From SLRI01 sp942491185 (GTDB taxonomy: Bacteria; Pseudomonadota; Alphaproteobacteria; Geminicoccales; Geminicoccaceae), in assembly GCA_942491185.1 (NCBI GenBank), contig CALOAB010000015.1:62001-126000 (forward strand): a DNA stretch of 64,000 bases, given 5' to 3'. Both the position numbers and the translations under genes were made by a program. Under the pieces are notes generated by a model. It was given only the letters and a program-made list of their open reading frames with translations. It was not told the origin of the DNA and did no database searches. This document shows, in pieces, positions 54,214 to 63,220 of the stretch (position 1 is the first letter of the stretch; each line of letters opens with the position of its first letter).

Positions 54214-55013
54214 ATGAGTGATGTCCTCGCCCGCATCTGCGCCGACAAGCTGCGCCACGTCGAGGCCGTCCGCGCGACGCAGCCGCTGGCTGCCGTCGAG
54301 CGGCTGGCGGCGGCAGCCGCACCACCGCGTGGCTTCCGCGCCGCCCTGGAGCGCAAGGCCGCAACGGGTGCCCTGGCGCTGATCGCCGAGATCAAGAAAG
54401 CCTCGCCGAGCAAGGGCCTGATCCGCGCCGATTTCGACCCGCCGACGCTGGCCCGGGCCTACCGCGACGGCGGCGCTGCCTGCCTCTCGGTCCTGACCGA
54501 TGCGCCCTACTTCCAGGGCGACGACGCCTATCTCGGCGCTGCGCGCGACGCCGTCGAGCTGCCCTGCCTGCGCAAGGACTTCATGCTCGACCCCTACCAG
54601 ATCGTCGAGAGCCGGGCGCTCGGCGCCGATTGCGTGCTGCTGATCATGGCCGCCCTCGAGGACGCGCAAGCCGCCGAGCTCTGCCGCCTGGCGCACAGTC
54701 TCGGCATGGACGTGCTGGTCGAGGTCCATGACGGCGCCGAGCTCGACCGCGCACTGGCGCTGGACGCCGACCTGTTCGGCATCAACAACCGCAACCTCAA
54801 GACGCTCAAGGTCGATATCGCCACGACAGAGGCGCTGGCCCCCCGGGTCGGTGCCGACCGGCTGCTGGTCGCCGAGAGCGGGCTCTATGCGCATGAAGAT
54901 CTCGAGCGCATGGCCAAGGCCGGCGCCAAGGCGTTCCTCGTCGGCGAAAGCCTGATGCGCCAGGACGACGTCACCGCAGCAACGCGCCAGCTGCTCGGCC
55001 TCGAGACCGCCGC

Positions 55014-55017
<4 letters not shown>
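54214..55017 (+). CDS. trpC: Indole-3-glycerol-phosphate synthase TrpC
   Basis: A 267-residue TIM barrel. It shows ALIAEIKKASPSKGLIRADFDP, CLSVLTDAPYFQGDDAYL, LPCLRKDFMLDPYQIVESRALGADCVLLI, LVEVHDGAELDRAL, FGINNRNLKTLKVD and the phosphate site GAKAFLVGESLMRQDD. It closes the indole ring of tryptophan. moaC overlaps its stop. Confidence 0.97.
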
Positions 55018-55496
<479 letters not shown>

Positions 55497-55505
55497 GCCG
55501 CACGA

Positions 55506-56708
55506 ATGCTCGACGTCGCCGACGCCCAGGCACGCATCTTCGCCGCCTTCGAAGCGCTGCCAGCCGAGACCGTCCCGCTGCAGGCGGCGCACGGCCGCGT
55601 GCTGGCCCGGCCGGTGGCCGCCAGCCGCGACCAGCCGCCAGCAGCGGTCTCGGCGATGGACGGCTACGCGGTGCGCGCCGCCGACGCGGCACCGGGCCAA
55701 TGGCTGAGCCTCAAGGGCACGATCGCCGCCGGCCAGCCGAGCGGACCGCCGCTGGGGCCGGGCGAGGCCGCGCGCATCTTCACCGGCGCCCTGGTGCCGG
55801 ACGGCGCCGATGCCATCCTGATCCAGGAGGATGCCAGGGTCGAGAGCGGCCCTGACGGGCAGGTCCGGGTGCAGGCGAGCGAGCCCCTGCAGCCGGGACT
55901 TTTCGTGCGCGAGCAGGGCCTCGACTACCCTGCCGGCTGGGTCGGGCTCGCGGCCGGGACCCGGCTCGGGCCGCTCGCCATCGGCCTCGCGGCGTCGTTG
56001 GGCTCGGCCTGGCTCGAGGTCAGGCGTCGACCACGGGTCGGCGTCATCGCCACCGGCGACGAGCTGGTGCTGCCGGGCAGCACCCCCGCCCGCCACCAGA
56101 TCACCAGCTCGAACAGCTTTCTCCTCGTGGCCATGCTCGAGGCCTGGGGTGCCGAGCCGGTCGATCTCGGCATCGCCGCCGATGCGCCGGACGCGCTGGC
56201 TGCACGGTTCGAGGCAGCGCGCGGCCTCGATTTGCTGGTGACCAGCGGTGGTGCCTCGGTCGGCGATCACGACCTGGTGCGCCGCGTCGGTGATGCAGCC
56301 GGCCTCACGCTCGATTTCTGGAAGATCCGGATGCGCCCGGGCAAGCCCCTGATCTTCGGCCGGTTGGGCCAGATGCCGCTCCTGGGCCTGCCGGGCAACC
56401 CGGTCTCGGCCGCCGTCTGCGGCATCGTCTTCGTGCGCGGCGCGGTCCGCTGCATGCTCGGGCTCGACCCGACATTGCCCGAGCGCCAGACCAGACTCGC
56501 TCACCCGCTGGACGCCGGCGGTGAGCGTCAGGAGTATCTGCGCGGGCGACTGACGGCAGACGGCACCGTCGAGACCGCATCGCGGCAAGACAGCTCGATG
56601 CTGGCGACGCTGGCCAGCGCCGACATGCTGGTCGTCCGGCCACCACGGGCGCCGGCCCTGCCGGCTGGCGCCGACGTCACCGTCATCATGCTCTCGGACG
56701 TCTTCTGA
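55506..56708 (+). CDS. moeA: Molybdopterin molybdenumtransferase MoeA
   Basis: A 400-residue enzyme inserting molybdate into adenylylated molybdopterin. It has AAVSAMDGYAVRAADAA, AARIFTGALVPDGADAILIQED, VIATGDELVLPGSTPARHQITSSNSFLL, LLVTSGGASVGDHDLVRR, RMRPGKPLIFGRL and LLGLPGNPVSAAVCGIVFV. It is the last gene of the trp-mo operon; lexA follows behind its own promoter. Confidence 0.97.
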   Translation: MLDVADAQARIFAAFEALPAETVPLQAAHGRVLARPVAASRDQPPAAVSAMDGYAVRAADAAPGQWLSLKGTIAAGQPSGPPLGPGEAARIFTGALVPDGADAILIQEDARVESGPDGQVRVQASEPLQPGLFVREQGLDYPAGWVGLAAGTRLGPLAIGLAASLGSAWLEVRRRPRVGVIATGDELVLPGSTPARHQITSSNSFLLVAMLEAWGAEPVDLGIAADAPDALAARFEAARGLDLLVTSGGASVGDHDLVRRVGDAAGLTLDFWKIRMRPGKPLIFGRLGQMPLLGLPGNPVSAAVCGIVFVRGAVRCMLGLDPTLPERQTRLAHPLDAGGERQEYLRGRLTADGTVETASRQDSSMLATLASADMLVVRPPRAPALPAGADVTVIMLSDVF

Positions 56709-56758
56709 TACGCATGATTCATGGTGCCATCGGGCCGGTTTCGGCTTGACGCTAACGA

Positions 56759-56773
56759 GAACTTAACTAGAAC
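56759..56773. promoter_or_regulatory. LexA (SOS) box upstream of lexA
   Basis: GAAC-N7-GAAC at 56759-56773 is the exact complement of the alphaproteobacterial SOS box GTTC-N7-GTTC. It lies 69 bases before the lexA start and so fits autoregulation of lexA. Confidence 0.85.
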
Positions 56774-56841
56774 GAACGGGGTCGAAGAAACCATCGTGGC
56801 CGTCGGACGAGACGCCGGGCACGCGTGCGGGAGGTCGCAAT

Positions 56842-57615
56842 TTGCTGACCCAACGGCAACTGCAGCTGCTCACCTACATCCACACCTACGTCCGTGAGCA
56901 CCGGGTGCCGCCCTCCTTCGAGGAGATGCGCACGGCGCTCGCACTCAAGTCCAAATCCGGCGTGCATCGGCTGGTCTCGGGCCTCGAGGAGCGTGGTTAC
57001 ATCCGTCGTCTCGCCTACCGCGCCCGGGCGCTGGAGATCGTTCGCTCACCGCTCGACGACCCGTCGCCCGCCTTCGAGATGCCGGCCGGCAGCATGGGCG
57101 GCAATAGCGGCCACGCGCCGGGCCTGGCCGAGGGACCGGGCGACGCCCAGGCGCTCGCCGAGGACGGTTCGAGCAATATCGTGCGCGGCCATTTTCGCGC
57201 CGGTCCGCGCTCGGCCGACCTCATCCTCCAGGGCAACCGCTCGGTGCCGCTGGTCGGCCGGATCGCCGCCGGTGCGCCCATCGAGGCGCTCGCCGATCAC
57301 GGCAACGCCATCGAGGTGCCCAACCTGCTGCTCGGCGAGGGCGAGCACTACGTGCTGCAGGTGAGCGGCGATTCGATGATCGACGCCGGCATCGTCGACG
57401 GCGACTATGCCGTCATCCAGCGCGCCGACACGGCCGAGAACGGCGCCATTGTGGTGGCGCTGATCGAGGACCGCGAGGTGACCTTGAAGCGGCTGCGCCG
57501 GCGCGGCGCCTCGATCGCGCTGGAGCCCGCCAACGAGGCCTACGAGACCCGCATCTTCGGCCCGCACCAGGTAGCCGTGCAGGGCCGCTTGGTGGGCCTG
57601 CTCCGCCGCTACTGA
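56842..57615 (+). CDS. lexA: SOS repressor LexA
   Basis: A 257-residue repressor starting at TTG with GGGAGG seven bases upstream. The winged helix is TQRQLQLLTYIHTYVREHRVPPSFEEMRTALALKSKSGVHRLVSGLEERGYIRRL. The Ala-Gly cleavage site is in RIAAGAPIEA, the catalytic Ser in VSGDSMIDAGIVDGDYAVI and the Lys in REVTLKRLRRRG. The linker of about 55 residues is long, as in other alphaproteobacteria. Its 3' end overlaps the convergent phosphodiesterase gene by seven bases. Confidence 0.97.
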   Translation: MLTQRQLQLLTYIHTYVREHRVPPSFEEMRTALALKSKSGVHRLVSGLEERGYIRRLAYRARALEIVRSPLDDPSPAFEMPAGSMGGNSGHAPGLAEGPGDAQALAEDGSSNIVRGHFRAGPRSADLILQGNRSVPLVGRIAAGAPIEALADHGNAIEVPNLLLGEGEHYVLQVSGDSMIDAGIVDGDYAVIQRADTAENGAIVVALIEDREVTLKRLRRRGASIALEPANEAYETRIFGPHQVAVQGRLVGLLRRY

Positions 57616-58364
57616 GTAAAGCCCACAGCAGCACCGATCTCCGCCGGCCGATCCGTGATGATCGAGGCGACGCCGATGTCGCGCAGCAGCTGCGCCCGCG
57701 CCGGATCGTTCACCGTGTAGCAGAGCAGCGGCCGGCCACTCGCGTCGAGCGCCCGCACCAGCTCCGTCGATACGGCTTTGTGATCGCAATGCAGGCTGAC
57801 GCAGTCCAGCCGGTCGAGCATGGCGAGCGCGCCTGCCGTCGGTCGATCGATCAAGAAGCCGCGCGGCAGCTCGGGCGCCAACAGCAGAGCCTCCTCGAGC
57901 GACGGCACTGCAAAGCTGGAAAGCAAGGGCCAGGGCCGCCCGCTCGGCCACTGCGCCCGCACCACCAGGGCACAGGCTCTCGCGGTCTCCTGCTCGCGGC
58001 CCGGACAGGGCTTGATCTCGAGATTGATGTCGAGCTCCAGCGACAGGCAGAGCTCGAGCACCGCCTCCAGCGTCGGGATCCGCTCGCCCGTGAAGCGCTC
58101 GGCAAACCAGCTGCCGGCATCCAGCGCCTGCAGCTCGTCCAGATCGTAATGCGCCACCTCGCCACGGCCGTCGGTCGTCCGCGCCAGCAGGTCGTCATGC
58201 ATCAAGATGCAGTGCCCGTCACGGCTCAGCTTGACGTCGACCTCGACCCAGCGGGCACCCTCCTCGGCCGCCAACCGGATCGCGGCCAGCGTGTTCTCCG
58301 GCGCTCGCGCCGCCGCACCCCGATGCGCGATCACCGGTGCCAGCCGTTGCTTGATGGTCGCCAT
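57609..58364 (-). CDS. Glycerophosphodiester phosphodiesterase (UgpQ-like, cytoplasmic)
   Basis: A 251-residue TIM-barrel enzyme that hydrolyses glycerophosphodiesters to glycerol-3-phosphate. It has VIAHRGAAARAPENTLAAIRLAAEEGARWVEVDVKLSRDGHCILMHDDLLARTTDGRG, with the catalytic His pair and Glu/Asp, and DINLEIKPCPGRE. There is no signal peptide. ATG 58364 follows AGGTGAG; ATG 58400 is an alternative. It converges on lexA. Confidence 0.93.
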   Translation of the reverse strand: MATIKQRLAPVIAHRGAAARAPENTLAAIRLAAEEGARWVEVDVKLSRDGHCILMHDDLLARTTDGRGEVAHYDLDELQALDAGSWFAERFTGERIPTLEAVLELCLSLELDINLEIKPCPGREQETARACALVVRAQWPSGRPWPLLSSFAVPSLEEALLLAPELPRGFLIDRPTAGALAMLDRLDCVSLHCDHKAVSTELVRALDASGRPLLCYTVNDPARAQLLRDIGVASIITDRPAEIGAAVGFTQ

Positions 58365-58476
58365 GCGATCACTCACCTCGAGCCCCTTTTCCAGCATCAC
58401 CTAGCCGGAGCCGGCCGGGCGAGCTAGCCTGTCGATCCGTGGCCCGGTTGGGCGCCACGTCTAACCGGGTGGGAAT

Positions 58477-60643
58477 GTGGCCGAGCGCGGGGTCATTTCG
58501 GGCACTATCGAGCAGGTCGTGTTCCAGCAGCCGGCCTCGGGTTTCGCCGTGCTCCGCGTCAAGGTCCAGGGCCGAGCCGAGCCGGTGACCGTGATCGGCC
58601 GCTCGCCGGAGAGCCGGCCAGGCCTCGTCATGCGCGCCGAGGGCGACTGGCAGGACGATCCGAGCTGGGGCCGCCAGTTCGCCGCCGCGACCATCACGCT
58701 GCTGCCGCCGGTCAACGATGCCGGCATCAAGGCCTATCTGGCATCCGGCGCGATCAAGGGCGTCGGCGAGGTGATGGCGGCCAAGCTGGTCGAGCAATTC
58801 GGCAAGAACCTCCGCCAGGTGATCGAGGTGACCCCGGAGCGCCTCGCCGAGGTGCCGGGCATCGGCGCCAAGACGGCACGGCGCATCGCCGATGTCTGGC
58901 GCAGCGAGAGCCAGGGCCGCGACATCCTCATCTTCCTCGAAAGCCAGGGCATCCGCCCGGCCCGCGCCCGGCGCATCCTCGAGACTTATGGCGAGAATGC
59001 CATCCCGCGGCTGCTCGCCGACCCCTACCTCCTGGCGCGCGACATTCGCGGCATCGGCTTCGCCACCGCCGACCTCCTGGCGACCCAGCTGCAGATCACC
59101 GGCGACGCCCCGATCCGTCGGCGGGCCGGGCTCTTCGAGGTGGTCCGCCAGGCGACCGAGAACGGCCACTCGGCGACCCGGGCACCACAGGCCATCGACG
59201 AGGCGGCCAACCTGCTGCGGCTGCCCAAGGCTGCCCTTGCCGAATGCCTGGACGATGCCATCGAGGAGCGCCGGCTGGTCGCCCGCGACATCGACGGCGA
59301 GCGCTTTCTCCTCCTGCCCGAGCTCGACCGGGCCGAGGCGCGGATCACCCGCCGGCTGGCAAAGCTGGCCGGCCGAGCCCCTGCCCTGGCAGCCGAGCCT
59401 GCTCGGCGACTGGACCACGCGCGTGCGCACCAGGCTCGCCCTCGACCTGTCGCCGAGCCAGGCGGACGCCCTTGCCGCCATGCTGGAGAGCAAGCTCGCG
59501 ATCCTCACCGGCGGCCCCGGCACCGGCAAGACGTCGCTGGTCCGGGCCCTGCTGGCGAGCCTCGAGCCCGCCGAGCTCAAGGTGGCGCTGGCAGCACCCA
59601 CCGGCCGCGCCGCAAGGCGCCTCCTGGAGACCACCGGGCACGAGGCCTCGACCATCCACCGCTTGCTCGAGGCCGACGCGCATCGCGGCTTCTCGCGCAA
59701 TGCCGAGCGGCCGCTCGAGATCGATCTTCTCATCCTCGACGAGGCCTCGATGATCGACCTCCTGCTGATGGAGGCGGTGCTCCAGGCACTCCCGGACAAC
59801 GCGGCCCTCCTGCTGGTCGGCGACAAGGACCAGCTGCCGCCGGTGGGACCGGGCCAGGTGCTGGGCGATCTGATCCAGAGCAAACGGCTGCCGGTGATGG
59901 CGCTCACCGAGATCTTCCGCCAGGCGGCGTTGAGCGGCATCGTCCAGGGCGCGCATCAGGTCATCTCGGGCGAGATGCCGGCCTTTCGCCAGAACGACGC
60001 GGCCGATTGCTTCGGCATCCGGGTGCAGGACGCCACCGATGCGACCGCCAAGCTGGTCGAGCTGGTCCAGGAGCGCATGCCGGAGCGCTTCGGCCTCGAT
60101 GCCGTCACCGACATCCAGGTCCTCACGCCGATCAATCGCGGCCCGGTCGGCACCCAAGCCCTGAACCAGGCGCTGCAGGCGGTGCTCAACCCCGAGCCGT
60201 CGGTCGCCTTCATGCGGGCGGGGACGCGGTTCGGGGTCGGTGACAAGGTGATGCAGACCGAGAACGACCACGGCCGCGAGGTCTATAACGGCGATCTCGG
60301 CATCATCCAGTCCATCGACACCCCCGCCAAGCTGCTCGAGGTGCGCTTCGAGGACCGGGGCGTGATCTACACCTTCGAGCAGGCGGAGCAGCTGGCGCTC
60401 GCCTATGCCGTGACGGTGCACAAGAGCCAGGGCTCCGAATATCCGGCTGTCGTGCTCTTGCTGATGCGCGAGCACGGCCGCATGTTGCGCCGCCAACTCC
60501 TCTACACGGCGATGACCAGGGCGCGCCGGCTGCTCGTCGTGCTGGCCGCCACCGGTGCCTTGGAGCGGGCGGTGGCGACCCCGGAGCCGGCCCGGCTCTC
60601 GCTCCTCGGTCACCGCCTCGCCCATGATTGGAACCCAAAATGA
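58477..60643 (+). pseudogene. recD2: RecD2-type DNA helicase, interrupted by an apparent one-base insertion
   Basis: The first frame holds the N-terminal OB-like and helix-hairpin-helix domains (VISGTIEQVVFQQPASGFAVLRV, GVGEVMAAKLVEQFGKNLRQVIE, VPGIGAKTARRIADVW, GIGFATADLLATQL). It loses homology after LAGRAPAL near 59385. The second frame continues with LLGDWTTRVRTRLALDLSPSQADAL, Walker A LTGGPGTGKTSLVRAL, LILDEASMIDL, LVGDKDQLPPVGPGQVLGDLI and the C-terminal VTVHKSQGSEYPAVVLLL and YTAMTRARRLLVVLA. Removing one base between about 59370 and 59402 (for example a C in GAGCCTG) gives 721 residues, normal for RecD2. RecD2 is a 5'-3' repair helicase that works without RecBC. Confidence 0.88.
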
Positions 60644-61440
60644 CCGACACGACCCTGGATCACCGTTTCGACGCCGGCTGGAAGATCCTGCACGCCGCGG
60701 GCAAGCTGGCGCTCGACTATTTCCACCGACGCGACGACCTCACAATCGAGAAGAAGGGCCAGCAGGACCTCGTCAGCATCGCCGATCAGGCGGTCGAGCG
60801 GGCGATCCGCGGCGAGCTCAATCGCACCTTCCCCAAGGATGCCATCATCGGCGAGGAGGACGGTGCTGCCGAAGACTACCTCGAGGCGCCCGGCGTCTGG
60901 GTGATCGACCCGATCGACGGCACCAGCAATTTCCTCCGCGGCATGCCCTATTGGAGCTGCGTGATGGCCTACTCGGTCGCGGGCGTGACCCAGATCGGCC
61001 TCACCTACGATCCCGTGCACGACGAGATGTTCTCTTGCCGACTGGGCCAGGGTGCGACGCGCAACGGCAAGCCGATCGCCGTGAGCGAGCGACCGGTCGG
61101 CGAGGCCTGCGTCGGGCTCAGCTTCAATTTCAAGCAGGACGGCCCCGCCTACACCGCCATGCTCGATCGGCTGAACCAGTTGGGCCTCGACAACCGCCGC
61201 TCGGGCTCGACGGCGCTGCACCTGGCGCATGTCGCGGACGGCCGGATCGACGCCTGCCTCACCCGCGACTGCCAGAGCTGGGACGTCCTGGCGGGCCTGG
61301 CGCTGGTCGAGGCCGCGGGCGGCATCGCCACCACCTACACCAAGGGCGCCACCCTGCTCGACCGCCGCCCGGTCCTGGCCTGCGCCCCACAACTCGAGGC
61401 CGCCATCACCGAAGCAGCGGGCTTCCCGCTCGATCGCTGA
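60640..61440 (+). CDS. Inositol monophosphatase family protein
   Basis: A 266-residue metal-dependent phosphatase with GEEDGAAEDYLEAPGVWVIDPIDGTSNFLRGMPYWS (metal ligands Glu and DPIDGTSNF) and the C-terminal WDVLAGLALVEAAGG. Substrates in the family include inositol phosphates, fructose-1,6-bisphosphate and PAP (CysQ); the exact one is not decided here. The ATG overlaps the recD2 stop (ATGA), so the two are coupled. Confidence 0.93.
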   Translation: MTDTTLDHRFDAGWKILHAAGKLALDYFHRRDDLTIEKKGQQDLVSIADQAVERAIRGELNRTFPKDAIIGEEDGAAEDYLEAPGVWVIDPIDGTSNFLRGMPYWSCVMAYSVAGVTQIGLTYDPVHDEMFSCRLGQGATRNGKPIAVSERPVGEACVGLSFNFKQDGPAYTAMLDRLNQLGLDNRRSGSTALHLAHVADGRIDACLTRDCQSWDVLAGLALVEAAGGIATTYTKGATLLDRRPVLACAPQLEAAITEAAGFPLDR

Positions 61441-62110
61441 GCCGGATCGGCGAGGTGTCGGGACGCCCGAGCACGTCCACCGCTCCGGCGGCGAGCAGCT
61501 CGTCCGGCCAGGGGAACCACATCTCGCGATGCGGAATCTGGGCGACCTGGGCCAGGAAGGCCGGGTCGACGTCATGATGCGCGAACAACGCCTCGTCGCG
61601 AGCCTGCTCGGCTGCCGGATCGATGAACACCCGCACCAGCGGCGAGTGCAGACCATATTGGTGAAAGCCGAGCCTGGCACCGGGCTCCAGATAGCGTGTC
61701 CGGCCACTGAGCAGCACCAGCGTGCAGGCCGAGCTGCACTCGACACTGGCCGAGGTGTCGAGTGCTTTGCGCCGCACCAGCTTGGCGAGGCCGCGTGCCT
61801 CGGCCACCCGGCCGCCGGCGCTCTCGAGCCGAATGACCCGCACCTGCGGGGCCGCCGTTAGCAGCGTCTCGAGGTCGCGCGTGACGCCGAAATCGATCAG
61901 CCCCCGCAACCGCACGAGGCCGCCCGCCGGGTCCAGCCGCAGCTCGTAGGCCGATTCCGCGCCGTTCAGCTTGTCGCCAGAGCGGGCTGCGTCCACATCC
62001 GCCTCGGCGACCAGCAGCGCCGCCGAGAGCGACACGATAAACAACAGGGCAGAGCCACCTGCGAGCCAGAGCGGCAGATCGCTCAACCATCGGTTTGCAC
62101 GACGACCCAT
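61406..62110 (-). CDS. ClpP/crotonase-like periplasmic protein (COG3904 type)
   Basis: A 234-residue protein with a membrane anchor or uncleaved signal (LPLWLAGGSALLFIVSLSAALLVA) and a ClpP-like fold: VRLRGLIDFGVTRDLETLLTAAPQVRVIRLESAGGRVAEARGLAKLVRR, then SASVECSSACTLVLLSGRTRYLEPGARLGFHQYG. The Ser before the Ala-Cys and the His in GFH sit where the ClpP catalytic residues fall. Function is unknown. ATG 62110 follows GGAGAG; the frame upstream is a shadow. It converges on, and overlaps by 35 bases, the inositol-phosphatase gene. Confidence 0.85.
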   Translation of the reverse strand: MGRRANRWLSDLPLWLAGGSALLFIVSLSAALLVAEADVDAARSGDKLNGAESAYELRLDPAGGLVRLRGLIDFGVTRDLETLLTAAPQVRVIRLESAGGRVAEARGLAKLVRRKALDTSASVECSSACTLVLLSGRTRYLEPGARLGFHQYGLHSPLVRVFIDPAAEQARDEALFAHHDVDPAFLAQVAQIPHREMWFPWPDELLAAGAVDVLGRPDTSPIRLSDRAGSPLLR

Positions 62111-62344
62111 GCGCGCTCTCCAGCGCCGCAACGCCCTGTCAGGCCCTGCCGACAGCCATGCTTGATCAACGGCTTGGACAGAGCCATGATAGCGGTCTCG
62201 TCTGGTGGTGGATAGTCGAAGCCCGGTCGGCGACAGCCGGAAATTGCGGCGCGACCGTTTCCCGAGCACGACGAGCAGGGAGCGCCTCAGCGGCGGAACG
62301 GGTCGGCCCGTCGCACGCGGGCCGGAGCACATAATGGCGAGGCG
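62111..62344. other. Divergent intergenic region before the sugar transporter genes
   Basis: These 234 bases separate the ClpP-like gene from the first sugar permease and should hold both promoters. No sigma-54 site, clear operator or terminator was recognised. Confidence 0.4.
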
Positions 62345-63220
62345 ATGACCCGCGACGACCCGATCAAGCATCTGTTCATCTGGCCGGCCTTCATGGTCGT
62401 GCTGGTGATCTCGATCTTCCCCCTGATCTACTCGCTCACCACCAGCTTCATGAGCTTCCGGCTGGTGCCGCCGACGCCCGTGCGCTTCGTTGGTCTCGAG
62501 AACTACGCGGACCTGCTCGCCAATCCGCGTTTCTGGCAGGTCTTCGGCACCACCTCGCTGATCGCGTTCACGGCCGTTGCGATCCAGTACGTCATCGGCT
62601 TCGGCCTGGCACTGGCGCTGCACGCCAAGGTGCCGGGCGAGCGCCTCTACCGCATCGGCTTTCTCCTACCGATGCTGATCGCACCGGTGGCCGTCGCACT
62701 GATCGCACGAATGATCTTCAACCCCACCATGGGGCCGATGAACCAGCTCATGACGTTCTTGGGCTTTCCCAACCTGCCGTTCCTGACCAACGCAGCCTGG
62801 GCGCTCGGCACCATCGTCGCGGTCGAGATCTGGCAGTGGACGCCCTTCGTCACGCTCTTGATGCTGGCCGGGCTGCAGACGCTGCCCGACGATGTCTACG
62901 AGGCGGCGTCGCTCGAGAATGCGTCCAACTGGCAGCAGTTCTGGTCGATCACCTTCCCGATGCTGCTGCCGATCTCGGCCGCCGTCGTCTTCATCCGGCT
63001 GATCGAGAGCTACAAGATCATGGACACGGTCTTCGTCATGACCGGCGGCGGGCCGGGGATCTCGACCGAGACCTTGACCCTCTTCGCCTACCAGGAAGGC
63101 TTCAAGAAGTTCAATCTCGGCTACACCTCGGCCTTGAGCTTCCTTTTCCTCATCGCCATCGTCGTCATCGGCCTCCTCTACATCGCCGTGCTCAGGCCGC
63201 ATTTGGAGAAGCGGCAATGA
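62345..63220 (+). CDS. Carbohydrate ABC transporter permease (MalF/UgpA type)
   Basis: A 291-residue permease with six expected helices. The first is HLFIWPAFMVVLVISIFPLIYSLTTSFMSF, and the EAA loop is VYEAASLENASNWQQFWSITFPMLLPISAAVVFIRLIESYKIMDTVFVMTGGGPG. Sugar type cannot be told. It overlaps the second permease by four bases. No sugar-binding protein or ATPase gene is in the window; they may lie beyond the right edge. Confidence 0.94.
   Translation: MTRDDPIKHLFIWPAFMVVLVISIFPLIYSLTTSFMSFRLVPPTPVRFVGLENYADLLANPRFWQVFGTTSLIAFTAVAIQYVIGFGLALALHAKVPGERLYRIGFLLPMLIAPVAVALIARMIFNPTMGPMNQLMTFLGFPNLPFLTNAAWALGTIVAVEIWQWTPFVTLLMLAGLQTLPDDVYEAASLENASNWQQFWSITFPMLLPISAAVVFIRLIESYKIMDTVFVMTGGGPGISTETLTLFAYQEGFKKFNLGYTSALSFLFLIAIVVIGLLYIAVLRPHLEKRQ

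Noticed and set aside
61406..62623. 405-residue minus-strand reading including bases 62111-62623
   Set aside because: The first 170 residues are a shadow of the sugar permease; the true gene starts at ATG 62110 after GGAGAG.
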